Under the pieces are notes generated by a model. It was given only the letters and a program-made list of their open reading frames with translations. It made no database searches and was not told the DNA's origin. Below, piece by piece: positions 1 through 9,918 of a stretch of 36,644 nt of DNA (the stretch's first letter is position 1; the number at the start of each line of letters is the position of its first letter). The stretch is from positions 1 through 36,644 of the forward strand of contig CALAZZ010000210.1 in assembly GCA_937926515.1 (NCBI GenBank), in the 5' to 3' direction. A program made the position numbers and the translations under genes. Source of the DNA: an uncultured Bacteroidales bacterium. Its GTDB lineage: Bacteria; Bacteroidota; Bacteroidia; Bacteroidales; F082.

Positions 1-35
1 TAAATAAATAAACATAGTTCTTTAACTATTCTAAG

Positions 36-62
36 AAGGCTGTCTCCCGGCAGCCTTTTTTT
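36..62 (+). terminator. Rho-independent terminator of an upstream gene
   Basis: A 7-bp stem (AAGGCTG at 36-42 pairing with CAGCCTT at 51-57), an 8-base loop and a T run at 56-62. It lies at the window edge and points rightward, so it most likely ends a gene lying outside the window to the left. It separates that gene from ruvA. Confidence 0.75.
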
Positions 63-161
63 GTATTCATTTTTTTGACGGACACAAATAAATTCATGGA
101 ACATGAATGATACATGCCTGTGGACGGTAAATGATTATGAATAAAACAACTAACACATGGC

Positions 162-189
162 TTGCTGTGAGGGATTATTTGTATTTTTG
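162..189 (+). promoter_or_regulatory. Bacteroidota-type promoter for ruvA-sprA
   Basis: TTG at 162-164, a 17-base spacer, then TATTTTTG at 182-189. This matches the Bacteroidota consensus TTG-N(17-23)-TAnnTTTG read by the primary sigma factor. It ends 44 bases before the ruvA start. It is the only candidate in the window where both boxes have the expected spacing. Confidence 0.5.
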
Positions 190-233
190 CCCACCTCACA
201 GTTATTATAAACATTCAAAGTAAAGTCAGGTTT

Positions 234-815
234 ATGTACGCTTTTATCAAGGGTAAAGTCATTGAAAAAAACCCTGCATACGTTATTTTGGAAGCCAATG
301 GAATAGGATATCAGTTACACATTTCACTTAATACGTTCTCTGCGATTGGTTCAGCTGAAACCATTAAATTATTTACCCATATGGTTATTCGCGAAGATGC
401 ACATATGTTGTTTGGCTTTTCAGATGAAAGTGAACGTGCGTTATTCCTGCTTCTGATTACAGTTTCAGGGGTAGGGGCCAATACAGCCCGTATGATCTTA
501 TCCTCACTTGCAACAAATGAAGCCATTGAGGCCATAGCCCTTGGCAAAACTCATGTATTGCAGGCTGTGAAAGGTATAGGGGCGAAAACAGCGCAACGAA
601 TCGTGGTCGATTTGAAAGATAAGGTAATGAAGGCCGATTTGGATACCGAAAAAGTGATGTCACCATACAATACCTTAAAAGAGGAAGCGTTATCAGGACT
701 GTTAATACTTGGATTTAACAAGAATGCTGCTGAAAAGACTTTGGATAAATTACTGAAAACACATCAGGACCCCTCTGTGGAGATTCTCATCAAAGAGGCG
801 CTGAAAATACTGTAA
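234..815 (+). CDS. ruvA: Holliday junction branch migration protein RuvA
   Basis: RuvA binds four-way Holliday junctions as a tetramer and loads the RuvB motor for branch migration in recombinational repair; it acts on the nucleoid. The 193-residue protein is close to the usual ~200. An N-terminal OB-fold domain (about 1-62) opens with MYAFIKGKV, a typical RuvA start. Two helix-hairpin-helix segments follow, around the GVGANTARMIL motif (about 80-90) and the GIGAKTAQRI motif (about 113-122). A C-terminal domain III (about 150-193), which contacts RuvB, contains EEALSGLLILGF. The ATG at 234 begins directly with the conserved N-terminus. Only 61 bases separate it from sprA on the same strand, so the two are probably co-transcribed. 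No ruvB or ruvC is nearby. Confidence 0.96.
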   Translation: MYAFIKGKVIEKNPAYVILEANGIGYQLHISLNTFSAIGSAETIKLFTHMVIREDAHMLFGFSDESERALFLLLITVSGVGANTARMILSSLATNEAIEAIALGKTHVLQAVKGIGAKTAQRIVVDLKDKVMKADLDTEKVMSPYNTLKEEALSGLLILGFNKNAAEKTLDKLLKTHQDPSVEILIKEALKIL

Positions 816-876
816 TTTATTGATAGCTATTTCAAGGGCAATGGTTTTTTTAATAGAACGACACTACAGAAATTAA

Positions 877-3800
877 TTGGGTTTGTCATTGAAACTTTAT
901 ATTAGGTATTTTTTATTTTCCGTTGTTTTGTCTGTCGTAGCTGTTCTGATTATGGCCAACAAACCGGCCAGTCCGGCAGCTTCAGTTTTTTTATCAGACC
1001 AGGAACAAGAGCCTGATACAACCAGAATATATTATCCACTTCCCGTGGATGATGGGAACCCATATAACCAGCTGCAGGATCAATCCCCGCTTTATTTGCG
1101 TGACCCTGATAACATTCGCCGAGAAGTTGTTTATGATCCTGAAACCAGACAGTATATCTTCTATAACAGGGTAGGTGATTTCAATTATAGGGCTCCGCAG
1201 GTGATGACACAGGAGGAGTATATGGAGTACCAGAACAGGCGTGGTATTCAAAAATATTGGGAAGACCGTTCGGTCACAACGCAATCTCATTCACCACATA
1301 CCATCATACCTCCCATTCATATCGGTGGTGAGGTGTTCGACCGTATTTTTGGTGGAAATACTATTGACATCAGGCCACAAGGCTCAGCTGAGGTTACTTT
1401 TGGTGTAAGAAGTGTGAATAGGGAGGATCCCCAACTTGATGTACGTCAACGGCGCACCACCAATTTTGATTTCGATCAAAAGATTCAGATGAACGTGATC
1501 GCCAAGATTGGTGATAAGATAGAATTTCGTACAAATTACAATACTGAGGCTACATTTCAATTTGAGAACAGACTGTCACTAAAGTACGAGGGGCAGGAGG
1601 ATGAAATCATTAAACTTATAGAAGCAGGGAACATCAGTTTCCCATTGAATTCAACACTCATACGTGGAAGTCAGGCACTGTTTGGAATTAAAAGCCGCAT
1701 GCAGTTTGGTCGTACCACTCTAACAACGGTATTTTCACAGCAGGAAAGCGAAACACGTAGCATTACAGTTCAAGGTGGAGCGCAAACCAATCATTTTAAA
1801 ATGAGCAGCCTTGATTATGAAGAGAACCGGCACTTTTTCCTCAGTCAGCATTTTAGAGATCAGTATGAAAACGCGCTTCAATCGTTGCCGGTTGTGGGCT
1901 CTGATATTAATATCACCAAAATCGAAGTCTGGGTAACCAATATTGGAGCTGCAGTTGACCAGAATCGTAATATTGTAGCATTGACCGATCTGGGTGAGGG
2001 CAGAAGTGAATGGATCTATAACAGCGAAATAAGCCCGCGTCAAGGTCCGCCATTACCCACCAACCGCTCCAATAATCTAATGGCCAGAATGGATACCACG
2101 AGCTTACGCGATATCAATTCCGTGTCACAATACCTCACAGGGGACCCATTCAACCTTGGTAGAAACGGATACTTTGTTGCCAGTCAGGATTTTGAGAAGA
2201 TCGAAAATGCGCGAAAACTTAATCCTCAAGACTATACCTATAACAGTAAGCTAGGCTTTATTTCACTCAACACCAACTTGAATCCAGATCAAACACTTGC
2301 AGTGGCCTACCAATATACCGTTATCGGATTTGACAGCACATTCCAGGTAGGTGAGTTTTCAGACCAGGGCATAAACTCACCAAGGAACCTAGTGGTTAAG
2401 TTGTTAAAAAGCAGTTCGTTAAATACTAAGATGCCCATGTGGGACCTGATGATGAAAAATGTGTACTCCATCAGGGCATTTCAGGTCAATAGGGAAGATT
2501 TTACATTGAATATCCTTTATTCCGGCAATGATAATGCTGTTCCGACTGGATATTTCACTGAAGGCGGCGAAGGAATTGAAGGTGTTCCTCTTATCCATTT
2601 GATGGGTTTGGATAATTTGAATCAACAGATGAACCCAGTTGCGGGTGGTGATGGAGTTTTCGACTTTATTGACAACGCAGCAACACAGGGAGGTACCATC
2701 AATGCTTCAAATGGCCGTATTTACTTCACCGTGCTTGAACCATTTGGAAAACATCTCAGGGAAGAGATATTTAAGGATAATCCCGATCTGGCTGATAAGT
2801 TTGCTTACGATTCCTTGTACACTCTCACCAAAACAGGTGCTGAACAATTTCCTGAAAAGAACAAGTTTTTTCTCGAAGGGTTCTACAAATCTCAATCAGG
2901 TAGTGAGATCAGTTTGAATGCATTGAATGTCCCACAGGGGTCTGTAAAAGTAACAGCCGGAGGTGTTCCGCTTACTGAGAATGTAGATTATACTGTTGAT
3001 TATACCTTGGGAAGGGTGAGCATTATAAATGAAGGAATACTCAGTAGTGGCACACCGATCAACATCTCTCTTGAAAGCAATCAAATGTTCAGCATCCAAC
3101 AAAAGCGGATGATGGGACTCCGTATGGACCATGAGTTTAATCGTGATTTCCATATCGGTGCAACCTTGCTAAACCTGCATGAACGCCCTCTTACACAAAA
3201 GGTTAATTATGGTGACGATCCTATTTCAAACACCATTTATGGACTTGATCTGAGTTATAGACGCGAGTCGAGATGGATCACCAATGTACTTAATAAAATT
3301 CCAGGATACAGTTCCAACCAGGTTTCAAGGATCAATGTTGATGCAGAATTTGCCCATTTCCTGCCTGGACATTCGCGTGCAGTGGGTAAAACCGGAACTT
3401 CATACATAGATGATTTTGAGGGAGCTAAATCAACCATCGACTTGCGCCAGGTAAATACATGGTTTTTGGCGAGTACACCCCAGCATCAGCCGGACCTTTT
3501 CCCGGAAGCAGCACCTGGAACCGGCCTGGATTATGGCAAGAACAGGGCTAAGTTGGCCTGGTATATCATTGATCCCTTATTCTATGACAGATATGGAACT
3601 CTCAGGCCACCTAATGTGGACCGTAACGAATTGTCAAAGCATAGTGTAAGGCAGGTGCTCGAAACGGAAGTGTTTCCAAATAAAGAAATTCCTTCAGGCA
3701 TTCCTACAAATATTGCTGTGTTGAACATGGCCTATTATCCAGAAGAACGAGGTCCGTATAACTATGATGTGATGCCATCCTCCTATTCTCATGGACTGAA

Positions 3801-6800
3801 TGAGGATGGTTCGCTTGCAGTTCCTGATAGCCGCTGGGGAGGGATTATGCGCCGTATTGAGTCAACTGATTTTGAAGCGACCAATATAGAGTATATTGAA
3901 TTTTGGTTGATGGATCCCTTCACTGAGGATCCTGAAAATGCCGGTGATCTATACATTAATCTTGGTGACATATCAGAAGATATTTTGCGCGATGGGCGTA
4001 AATTTTATGAACATGGATTGCCTACCTCGGAAGAGGTTATCAATGTGGATACAACCATTTGGGGTCGTGTTCCTACTATTCAGGCTCTTACTGAGTCATT
4101 TAGCAATATACCGGGATCAAGACAGTTTCAGGATGTGGGTTATGATGGTCTGCGTGATGAGGATGAGCGCAGCTTTCACTCAACTACATTTTTAGACGTT
4201 ATCCGTGAAAGATACGGTGAACAATCGCAGGCCTTCCAGGTGGCATGGCAAGATCCCTCAGCTGATAATTATCAGTATTTCAGGGGCTCAGCCCTTGATA
4301 GTGATGCCCGGTATGGTAGCTTGCTTGAGCGATATAAAAATTTCAACGGTCCCGATGGTAACTCGCCAACGGATGATCTGAATCCAGAGAATTATCCAAT
4401 CAGCGCCACTTCCTTACCCAATATGGAAGACATCAATCGAGATAATACTTTAAGCGAAGCTGAACGGTATTTTCAGTACCGGGTTAAGTTGGATCCCAAC
4501 AATATGAAAATAGGTGAAAACTTTATCACTGACATCCATGAGGCAAAAGGTATTCCACTTCAGAACGGAGAAGTTGGTGAAGTGACATGGTATCAGTTTA
4601 AGGTGCCCATTACTCAACCCGATCGCGTAGTTGGCAATATTGAAGACTTTCGCTCCATCCGTTTTATCAGACTCTTTTTTAAGAATTTTGAACGGCCTAT
4701 AGTAGCCCGTTTTGCTACACTGGAATTGGTTAGGGGTGAATGGCGCAGGTATCGATATAACCTTGAAGCACCGGGTGAGTATTTGGTGAATGATGATGCC
4801 AATCAAACTCGTTTCGAAATCTCAGCTGTCAATATTGAGGAAAACGGAAGACGTGAACCCATACCCTATGTGGTGCCACCGGGTATTGAACGTGAAATCA
4901 ATTATGGTACTACCAGTCTTGTGCGACTCAATGAACAATCAATGGCTTTTACCATTCAGGACTTGCAGGATGGTGATGCCAGGGCTGCCTATAAAACAAC
5001 AAATTTTGATTTCAGGCAATATAAACGATTAAAAATGTTTGTGCATGCCGAAAAGCTGTTTGAAAACGAAGAGCTGGAATATGGGGACATGACTGTCTTT
5101 ATTCGCCTGGGTGCCGACTTCACTCAAAACTATTATGAATACGAAATACCATTGACATTTACACCTTGGTATACACCATTTTCGGATGCAGAAGCTATTT
5201 GGCCCGAGTCCAATAATTTTGATATTGATTTGGAGGAACTTGTGCAAGTCAAACACAACAGAAACATAGCTATGCGTGATCCCAACTCAGATCTGAATTT
5301 CAATTTCCCTTATGTTGAGCAACTGGGTGATCATATTGTGAAAGTTGTCGGTAACCCAAGCATTAGCGATGTGAGCGGAATCATGATCGGTGTGCGTAAC
5401 CCCAAGCGGCAGGGAGTTAACTCCACAGATGATGGCTTGCCGAAAAGTGCAATTGTTTGGGTTAATGAACTTCGGGTTACTGACTTCAATAATAAGGGCG
5501 GATGGGCTGCTACGGCTCGCATCGAAACCCACCTTGCTGACCTGGGTAGGGTTGTAGTTTCCGGATCGCACAGCACGCCTGGCTTTGGTAGCCTCGAAAT
5601 GAAGGTTAATGAAACTTCGCGTGAGGCCATTACCGATTACAATATTGCAACCGACATTGATCTTGGAAAGCTTATTCCTGGTGAAACAGGCATTCGAATC
5701 CCCATGCATTTTGATTATGGCGAATCGCACATCAAACCGGAGTATAATCCATTAAATCCTGATATTAAGCTAAATGATGATCTCAACTCTTATGAAACCC
5801 GGGAAGAGCAAGACTCCATCAAGGTTCTGGTAAATGATTTTACCATGCGTAAAAATATCAACTTCATGAATATTCGCAGAGATCGTGTAGGTGGAATGAC
5901 ACCTCCTCGTTTTTATGATCTCGAAAATTTCAATTTCTCTTATTCGTATAGCGAAATTTATCAGCGAAATGTAGATGTGGAGTATGATCTGAGGAGGGCT
6001 TACAGAGGAGGTTTCGGATATGTTTTTATTACCCAGCCCAAAAATGTTCAACCATTTTCCAGGATTGGTTGGTTATCATCATCAATTTTCCAGTTAATCA
6101 GAGACTTTAATTTCTACTATCTGCCTCGCAATTTCTCATTCCGGACTGATATGAACCGGCAACACAATGAGAAAAAATATCGCAACAAAAGCGAAGGTGA
6201 TATCATAACCTACCCCATTTTTAGCAAGCAATGGAACTGGAACCGAAACTACGACCTGAAATTTGACCTTACAAGGTCGCTCATGCTGGACTTTACTGCA
6301 GGTGCCAACTCATATATTTACGAACCTGCCGGAAATCCTGAAAGGGGTACTCAGGAGTGGGAAATGAATCGTGATACCATCCGTAGGGAGATTTTGCGAC
6401 TCGGTACCAAGGATAGGTACAATCAAAATATACGCTTGAATTACAGCGTGCCGATCAATAAATTTGCGCTTTTTAATTGGATTTCGGTTACGGCGGGTTA
6501 TCAGGCCATGTTCAGCTGGACAGCATCTCCATTATCAGTTCAGGATCGAATAGGTAATGTGATTGAAAACCAGAATACCAAAATGCTAAATGGTAATTTG
6601 GACCTTGTAAGGTTATATAGTAAAAATGGCTATCTGCGTCAACTGGTCACGCCTGCCAGCACTCGAAGGGGACCTGCAGGAGCCAGGCCAGGTACCGGCC
6701 CTCCATCCGGTCGTCAGGCCAGAGACACACAGAGACAAAATGATACTGTGCAAGAAGAAAAGCCAAAGGTCAACTACTTCAAATTAATAGGTGACAATAT

Positions 6801-8181
6801 TTTAAAATTGGCAACAAGTGCTAAGAGAGCCTCACTCAGCTATACTCAAAACAATGGGATGGCCCTGCCCGGATTTATGCTTGAACCTGATCTTTTGGGG
6901 ATGAATTTTGCCAATTCAGCACCCGGTTGGGGGTTCATTTTAGGCGATGAGGCTGATATCAGACGCACCGCCATTCAGAATGGATGGTTAACCACTGATT
7001 CATTACTCAACCAGCCTTTTGCCAAACGGCACACCGAGAATTTCAATTACAGAATTAACCTGGAACCGGTTCGGGGAATGAGAATAGATATAAGTGGTGA
7101 CAAAACAAGTGCTTTTAACTTTCAGGAGTATTTCAGGGCCGGTCCCGATGGCTCGTTCGAAACCTACACACCAATGGAAAGCGGCAATTTTAGCATGTCG
7201 TATGGCTTGTGGAAAACTGCCTTCAGAGGTTCACGTGATGATGAGAGCTCACCGCTGTTTGATGATCTCATGGATAATCGAAAAATCATTGCTGAACGGT
7301 TAGCCTATGAAAATCCACAATGGGTAAGTGAAGGTGAACGATATGTTTACGACACAGTCGGTCAGGAATTTTTTCCATACGGATATACAGCTTTATCACA
7401 AGAGGTTTTATTCTATTCCTTCCTGGCTGCTTATAGAGGTGGTGATGCACGTTCTATTCAGCTTAATCCGTTCCCAACTATTCCTATTCCCAACTGGAGT
7501 GCAACCTATAATGGCCTTACAGAGATCCCATTTATAAGCAGAATATTTCGTGCAGTGAATCTAAATCATGCATACAGGTCTTCATATGCTGTAAGCTCAT
7601 GGCGCACAAACGTGGATTATGATCCGGAAAACCGTACCAAAACTTATGAGAACAGCAATATCTTTATCAGTAGGTATGATATAGCTCAAATCTCGGTGAG
7701 CGAGCAATTCTCACCACTTCTGGGGTTGGATCTTACGATGCACAATAGTTTATCAACTCGTATTGAGTACAAGAAACAACGCAACCTCACAATGAGTTTT
7801 GTTAACAATCAATTAACTGAAGTTGTGGGAAGTGAAATCATGATAGGGTTGGGATACCGCATCCGTAACCTTGCCCTGGTTATTTCGAACATTACCGGCG
7901 GTGGCAGAATTTCGCGTTCAACCTCAGACTTGGTGATGAAGCTTGACCTGAGCTTTCGCAATGATAAAACAACCTTGCGTCGGATTGATGAAGGCTATAG
8001 CCAGGTTTCTGCCGGGCAGAGCAGGGTTAGGATCTATTTCACCGCAGATTATATGCTTAATGACCGTTTCAACCTGCAAGCTTTCTTTGAACGTGATGTG
8101 AGCGACCCTTATGTTTCCAACCAGTTTCGCAATTCGCAAACATTTGCCGGCATTACTATGCGGTTCAGTTTGGCACAGTAA
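877..8181 (+). CDS. sprA: SprA/Sov, giant outer-membrane translocon of the type IX secretion system
   Basis: SprA (Sov in Porphyromonas) forms the very large outer-membrane beta-barrel through which T9SS cargo leaves the periplasm, and it is also needed for gliding in gliding species. At about 2430 residues the length matches the family. The N-terminus is a hydrophobic signal segment followed by a polar region; the bulk is beta-rich with repeated aromatic/Asn-rich strands, ending in FAGITMRFSLAQ, a typical barrel terminus. The reading frame has no ATG before 952, which would remove the signal segment. Three in-frame TTG codons (877, 883, 889) are the candidate starts, and 889 gives MKLYIRYF. 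About residues 1925-1965 are an Arg/Pro/Gly/Gln-rich low-complexity stretch. It lies between ruvA and gcvH, an arrangement I recall as common in Bacteroidota. It would export the T9SS-tagged proteins encoded further right. Confidence 0.95.
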   Translation: MGLSLKLYIRYFLFSVVLSVVAVLIMANKPASPAASVFLSDQEQEPDTTRIYYPLPVDDGNPYNQLQDQSPLYLRDPDNIRREVVYDPETRQYIFYNRVGDFNYRAPQVMTQEEYMEYQNRRGIQKYWEDRSVTTQSHSPHTIIPPIHIGGEVFDRIFGGNTIDIRPQGSAEVTFGVRSVNREDPQLDVRQRRTTNFDFDQKIQMNVIAKIGDKIEFRTNYNTEATFQFENRLSLKYEGQEDEIIKLIEAGNISFPLNSTLIRGSQALFGIKSRMQFGRTTLTTVFSQQESETRSITVQGGAQTNHFKMSSLDYEENRHFFLSQHFRDQYENALQSLPVVGSDINITKIEVWVTNIGAAVDQNRNIVALTDLGEGRSEWIYNSEISPRQGPPLPTNRSNNLMARMDTTSLRDINSVSQYLTGDPFNLGRNGYFVASQDFEKIENARKLNPQDYTYNSKLGFISLNTNLNPDQTLAVAYQYTVIGFDSTFQVGEFSDQGINSPRNLVVKLLKSSSLNTKMPMWDLMMKNVYSIRAFQVNREDFTLNILYSGNDNAVPTGYFTEGGEGIEGVPLIHLMGLDNLNQQMNPVAGGDGVFDFIDNAATQGGTINASNGRIYFTVLEPFGKHLREEIFKDNPDLADKFAYDSLYTLTKTGAEQFPEKNKFFLEGFYKSQSGSEISLNALNVPQGSVKVTAGGVPLTENVDYTVDYTLGRVSIINEGILSSGTPINISLESNQMFSIQQKRMMGLRMDHEFNRDFHIGATLLNLHERPLTQKVNYGDDPISNTIYGLDLSYRRESRWITNVLNKIPGYSSNQVSRINVDAEFAHFLPGHSRAVGKTGTSYIDDFEGAKSTIDLRQVNTWFLASTPQHQPDLFPEAAPGTGLDYGKNRAKLAWYIIDPLFYDRYGTLRPPNVDRNELSKHSVRQVLETEVFPNKEIPSGIPTNIAVLNMAYYPEERGPYNYDVMPSSYSHGLNEDGSLAVPDSRWGGIMRRIESTDFEATNIEYIEFWLMDPFTEDPENAGDLYINLGDISEDILRDGRKFYEHGLPTSEEVINVDTTIWGRVPTIQALTESFSNIPGSRQFQDVGYDGLRDEDERSFHSTTFLDVIRERYGEQSQAFQVAWQDPSADNYQYFRGSALDSDARYGSLLERYKNFNGPDGNSPTDDLNPENYPISATSLPNMEDINRDNTLSEAERYFQYRVKLDPNNMKIGENFITDIHEAKGIPLQNGEVGEVTWYQFKVPITQPDRVVGNIEDFRSIRFIRLFFKNFERPIVARFATLELVRGEWRRYRYNLEAPGEYLVNDDANQTRFEISAVNIEENGRREPIPYVVPPGIEREINYGTTSLVRLNEQSMAFTIQDLQDGDARAAYKTTNFDFRQYKRLKMFVHAEKLFENEELEYGDMTVFIRLGADFTQNYYEYEIPLTFTPWYTPFSDAEAIWPESNNFDIDLEELVQVKHNRNIAMRDPNSDLNFNFPYVEQLGDHIVKVVGNPSISDVSGIMIGVRNPKRQGVNSTDDGLPKSAIVWVNELRVTDFNNKGGWAATARIETHLADLGRVVVSGSHSTPGFGSLEMKVNETSREAITDYNIATDIDLGKLIPGETGIRIPMHFDYGESHIKPEYNPLNPDIKLNDDLNSYETREEQDSIKVLVNDFTMRKNINFMNIRRDRVGGMTPPRFYDLENFNFSYSYSEIYQRNVDVEYDLRRAYRGGFGYVFITQPKNVQPFSRIGWLSSSIFQLIRDFNFYYLPRNFSFRTDMNRQHNEKKYRNKSEGDIITYPIFSKQWNWNRNYDLKFDLTRSLMLDFTAGANSYIYEPAGNPERGTQEWEMNRDTIRREILRLGTKDRYNQNIRLNYSVPINKFALFNWISVTAGYQAMFSWTASPLSVQDRIGNVIENQNTKMLNGNLDLVRLYSKNGYLRQLVTPASTRRGPAGARPGTGPPSGRQARDTQRQNDTVQEEKPKVNYFKLIGDNILKLATSAKRASLSYTQNNGMALPGFMLEPDLLGMNFANSAPGWGFILGDEADIRRTAIQNGWLTTDSLLNQPFAKRHTENFNYRINLEPVRGMRIDISGDKTSAFNFQEYFRAGPDGSFETYTPMESGNFSMSYGLWKTAFRGSRDDESSPLFDDLMDNRKIIAERLAYENPQWVSEGERYVYDTVGQEFFPYGYTALSQEVLFYSFLAAYRGGDARSIQLNPFPTIPIPNWSATYNGLTEIPFISRIFRAVNLNHAYRSSYAVSSWRTNVDYDPENRTKTYENSNIFISRYDIAQISVSEQFSPLLGLDLTMHNSLSTRIEYKKQRNLTMSFVNNQLTEVVGSEIMIGLGYRIRNLALVISNITGGGRISRSTSDLVMKLDLSFRNDKTTLRRIDEGYSQVSAGQSRVRIYFTADYMLNDRFNLQAFFERDVSDPYVSNQFRNSQTFAGITMRFSLAQ

Positions 8182-8331
8182 CTTTGTTTTAACTTGATTT
8201 TAGTGGTCTGATAGTACGATTTTTTGGGAGTTGGATAAGATTTAATACCGGAATTATTTAAAAGCATTCTAATTTATTATGTCTGCTCGAAAATTGGGAG
8301 GTTGAATATATGCAGTCTAGTAGATTTACAT

Positions 8332-8339
8332 TAAATTTG
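8332..8339 (+). promoter_or_regulatory. Possible -7 element for gcvH
   Basis: TAAATTTG fits the TAnnTTTG consensus and ends 23 bases before the gcvH ATG. No TTG lies at the expected 17-23 bases upstream (nearest at 8302-8304, 27 bases away), so this is a one-box match. The 181-base gap after sprA shows no clear terminator. Confidence 0.3.
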
Positions 8340-8362
8340 AACCAAAAATTAAGATAAACGAT

Positions 8363-8743
8363 ATGAAAATTCCATCAGAACTTAAGTACACCAAGGATCA
8401 CGAATGGGTTAAGGTGGAGGGATCCACTGCCATTGTTGGCATTACTGATTTTGCTCAAAAGGAGCTGGGTGATATTGTATTCATTGAGGTTGAAACCATT
8501 GATGAGACCCTGGATAAGGAAGAGACTTTCGGCACTATTGAAGCTGTAAAAACAGTGTCGGACATGTTTATGCCTGTCGGCGGGACCATACTAGAGTTTA
8601 ACGAACTGCTCGCTGATGCCCCCGAAACCGTTAATAAAGATCCTTATGGTGATGGATGGATTATTAAAATCAATATTAAGGATGCTACTGAGCTCGACAG
8701 TTTGCTTGATGCAGATGCATATAAGGAACTTGTTGAAGGCTAG
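8363..8743 (+). CDS. gcvH: Glycine cleavage system H protein (lipoyl carrier)
   Basis: GcvH shuttles the methylamine group of glycine between the P, T and L proteins of the cytosolic glycine cleavage complex through a lipoyl-lysine arm. The 126-residue length is standard. The N-terminus KYTKDHEWV is typical of the family, and the lipoylation site is K63 in the context GTIEAVKTVSD. The C-terminal region with NKDPYGDGWI is also diagnostic. The genes for GcvP, GcvT and GcvL are not in the window. Its place just after sprA fits a neighbourhood I recall from other Bacteroidota, where gcvH and tonB genes follow sprA; the functional link, if any, is unclear. Confidence 0.96.
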   Translation: MKIPSELKYTKDHEWVKVEGSTAIVGITDFAQKELGDIVFIEVETIDETLDKEETFGTIEAVKTVSDMFMPVGGTILEFNELLADAPETVNKDPYGDGWIIKINIKDATELDSLLDADAYKELVEG

Positions 8744-9020
8744 TATGGAGCATGCCGGCAATTACGAATAATACCTTATCTGACTTGAATTTCAGCCCGA
8801 AACAAATTATTTGATTTTGGCCTGATCTTTGTTTTGATAGATAACGTTCAGACATGGAAAATCAATATTTTGATTCTAAAATGCTGATCCCAAATTGATG
8901 AAACGGCTATATGTTGAATATTTTGTGTAGAAAAAAATACGTTTGAAACTCAGTCATTTTTGAATTATTACTAATTTAGCCGCATCGTAATTTATTAATA
9001 TAAATTGTGAAAGCATAACC

Positions 9021-9698
9021 ATGGAAATAAAAAAATCACCGAAAGCGGACCTTGAAAACAAAAGGATCATTTTTACTCAAATCGGAATGGTCATCACACT
9101 TGCTATTGTTTTCCTGGCCTTTGAGTATAAGAGCTACGATGCACGTACCATTGATCTGATGCAGCGCACAGCGGAGGATATCACAGAAGAGATTATCCCC
9201 ATCACGGAACAAAAACCGCCGCCACCACCGCCACCACCACCAAAACAGGTTACCATTTTGCAAGTGGTTGAGGACGATGTAGAAGTTGAGGAAAGCATTG
9301 ATATTGATGTGGAAGTGGATCAACAGACTGAGATCGAGGTATATATTCCACCTGTACGTGAAGAAGAGGAAGTGTCTGAGCAGGAAATATTTACGGTTGT
9401 TGAGTCAATGCCTGAATTTCCGGGTGGTCCACAAGCTATGATGGAATATATAGCGCGCAATATCAAATACCCTCCAATGGCGCGTGAAAGTGGTATCCAG
9501 GGTCGTGTATTTGTAAACTTTGTTGTTGAACCCGATGGATCTGTGACCAATGTAAATGTATTGCGTGGTATTGGAGGCGGCTGTGATGAAGAAGCTATCC
9601 GGGTGGTAGAATCAATGCCAAAGTGGACACCTGGACGTCAGCGTGGAAAAGCGGTTAGGGTTTCATTTACCCTGCCGGTTCGATTTACGCTTCAATAA
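9021..9698 (+). CDS. tonB: TonB-family energy transducer with polyproline spacer
   Basis: TonB transmits proton-motive force from the ExbB-ExbD complex in the inner membrane to TonB-dependent receptors in the outer membrane. The 225-residue protein has a short cytoplasmic N-terminus (1-16), one membrane anchor (about 17-34), a periplasmic spacer with nine consecutive prolines (66-74) followed by an acidic, Val-rich stretch (about 80-125), and a TonB C-terminal domain (about 132-225). The last includes the EFPGG, YPxxAR, GRVFVNFVVEPDGSV and GGGCDEEAIRVV motifs typical of Bacteroidota TonB. No exbB or exbD is adjacent. It is a paralogue of the next gene, with near-identical N-terminal and C-terminal ends and a different spacer. 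It ends at a strong terminator, so it is probably transcribed alone. Confidence 0.93.
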   Translation: MEIKKSPKADLENKRIIFTQIGMVITLAIVFLAFEYKSYDARTIDLMQRTAEDITEEIIPITEQKPPPPPPPPPKQVTILQVVEDDVEVEESIDIDVEVDQQTEIEVYIPPVREEEEVSEQEIFTVVESMPEFPGGPQAMMEYIARNIKYPPMARESGIQGRVFVNFVVEPDGSVTNVNVLRGIGGGCDEEAIRVVESMPKWTPGRQRGKAVRVSFTLPVRFTLQ

Positions 9699-9722
9699 GC
9701 TGACAAAACTGAATTAATATTG

Positions 9723-9750
9723 AACACCTTGCTTTGCAGGGTGTTTTTTT
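9723..9750 (+). terminator. Rho-independent terminator after the first tonB
   Basis: A 10-bp stem with one G-U pair (AACACCTTGC at 9723-9732 with GCAGGGTGTT at 9736-9745), a TTT loop and a T run at 9744-9750. It begins 25 bases after the tonB stop codon and separates the two tonB genes into different transcripts. Confidence 0.85.
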
Positions 9751-9918
9751 ATGTCCTTTTGTAAGATGTAACATTCTGTATAACAAATCTAACAATGTGT
9801 GACTATCCAGGATTTAATTTGATTACCAACATATAATAATCCTGATATGGCTACAATCAGGCAATATCTGGTATTTCAATTGCGTTTTAAATATAAAAGG
9901 GAGGTCCATGGCTCAACT

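Noticed and set aside
26..214. 62-residue minus-strand frame before ruvA
   Set aside because: It covers a terminator and the ruvA promoter and has no protein-like features.
4450..4806. 118-residue minus-strand frame inside sprA
   Set aside because: A shadow frame with no motif; the sense frame is clearly coding.
5287..5730. 147-residue open frame antisense to sprA
   Set aside because: It lies wholly inside the conserved sprA reading frame, has no recognisable motif, and long antisense frames are expected opposite a 7.3-kb gene.
8744..9020. A vanZ-like or other small gene between gcvH and tonB, as I recall in some Bacteroidota
   Set aside because: The 277-base gap has no open frame of useful length and no membrane-protein coding pattern.
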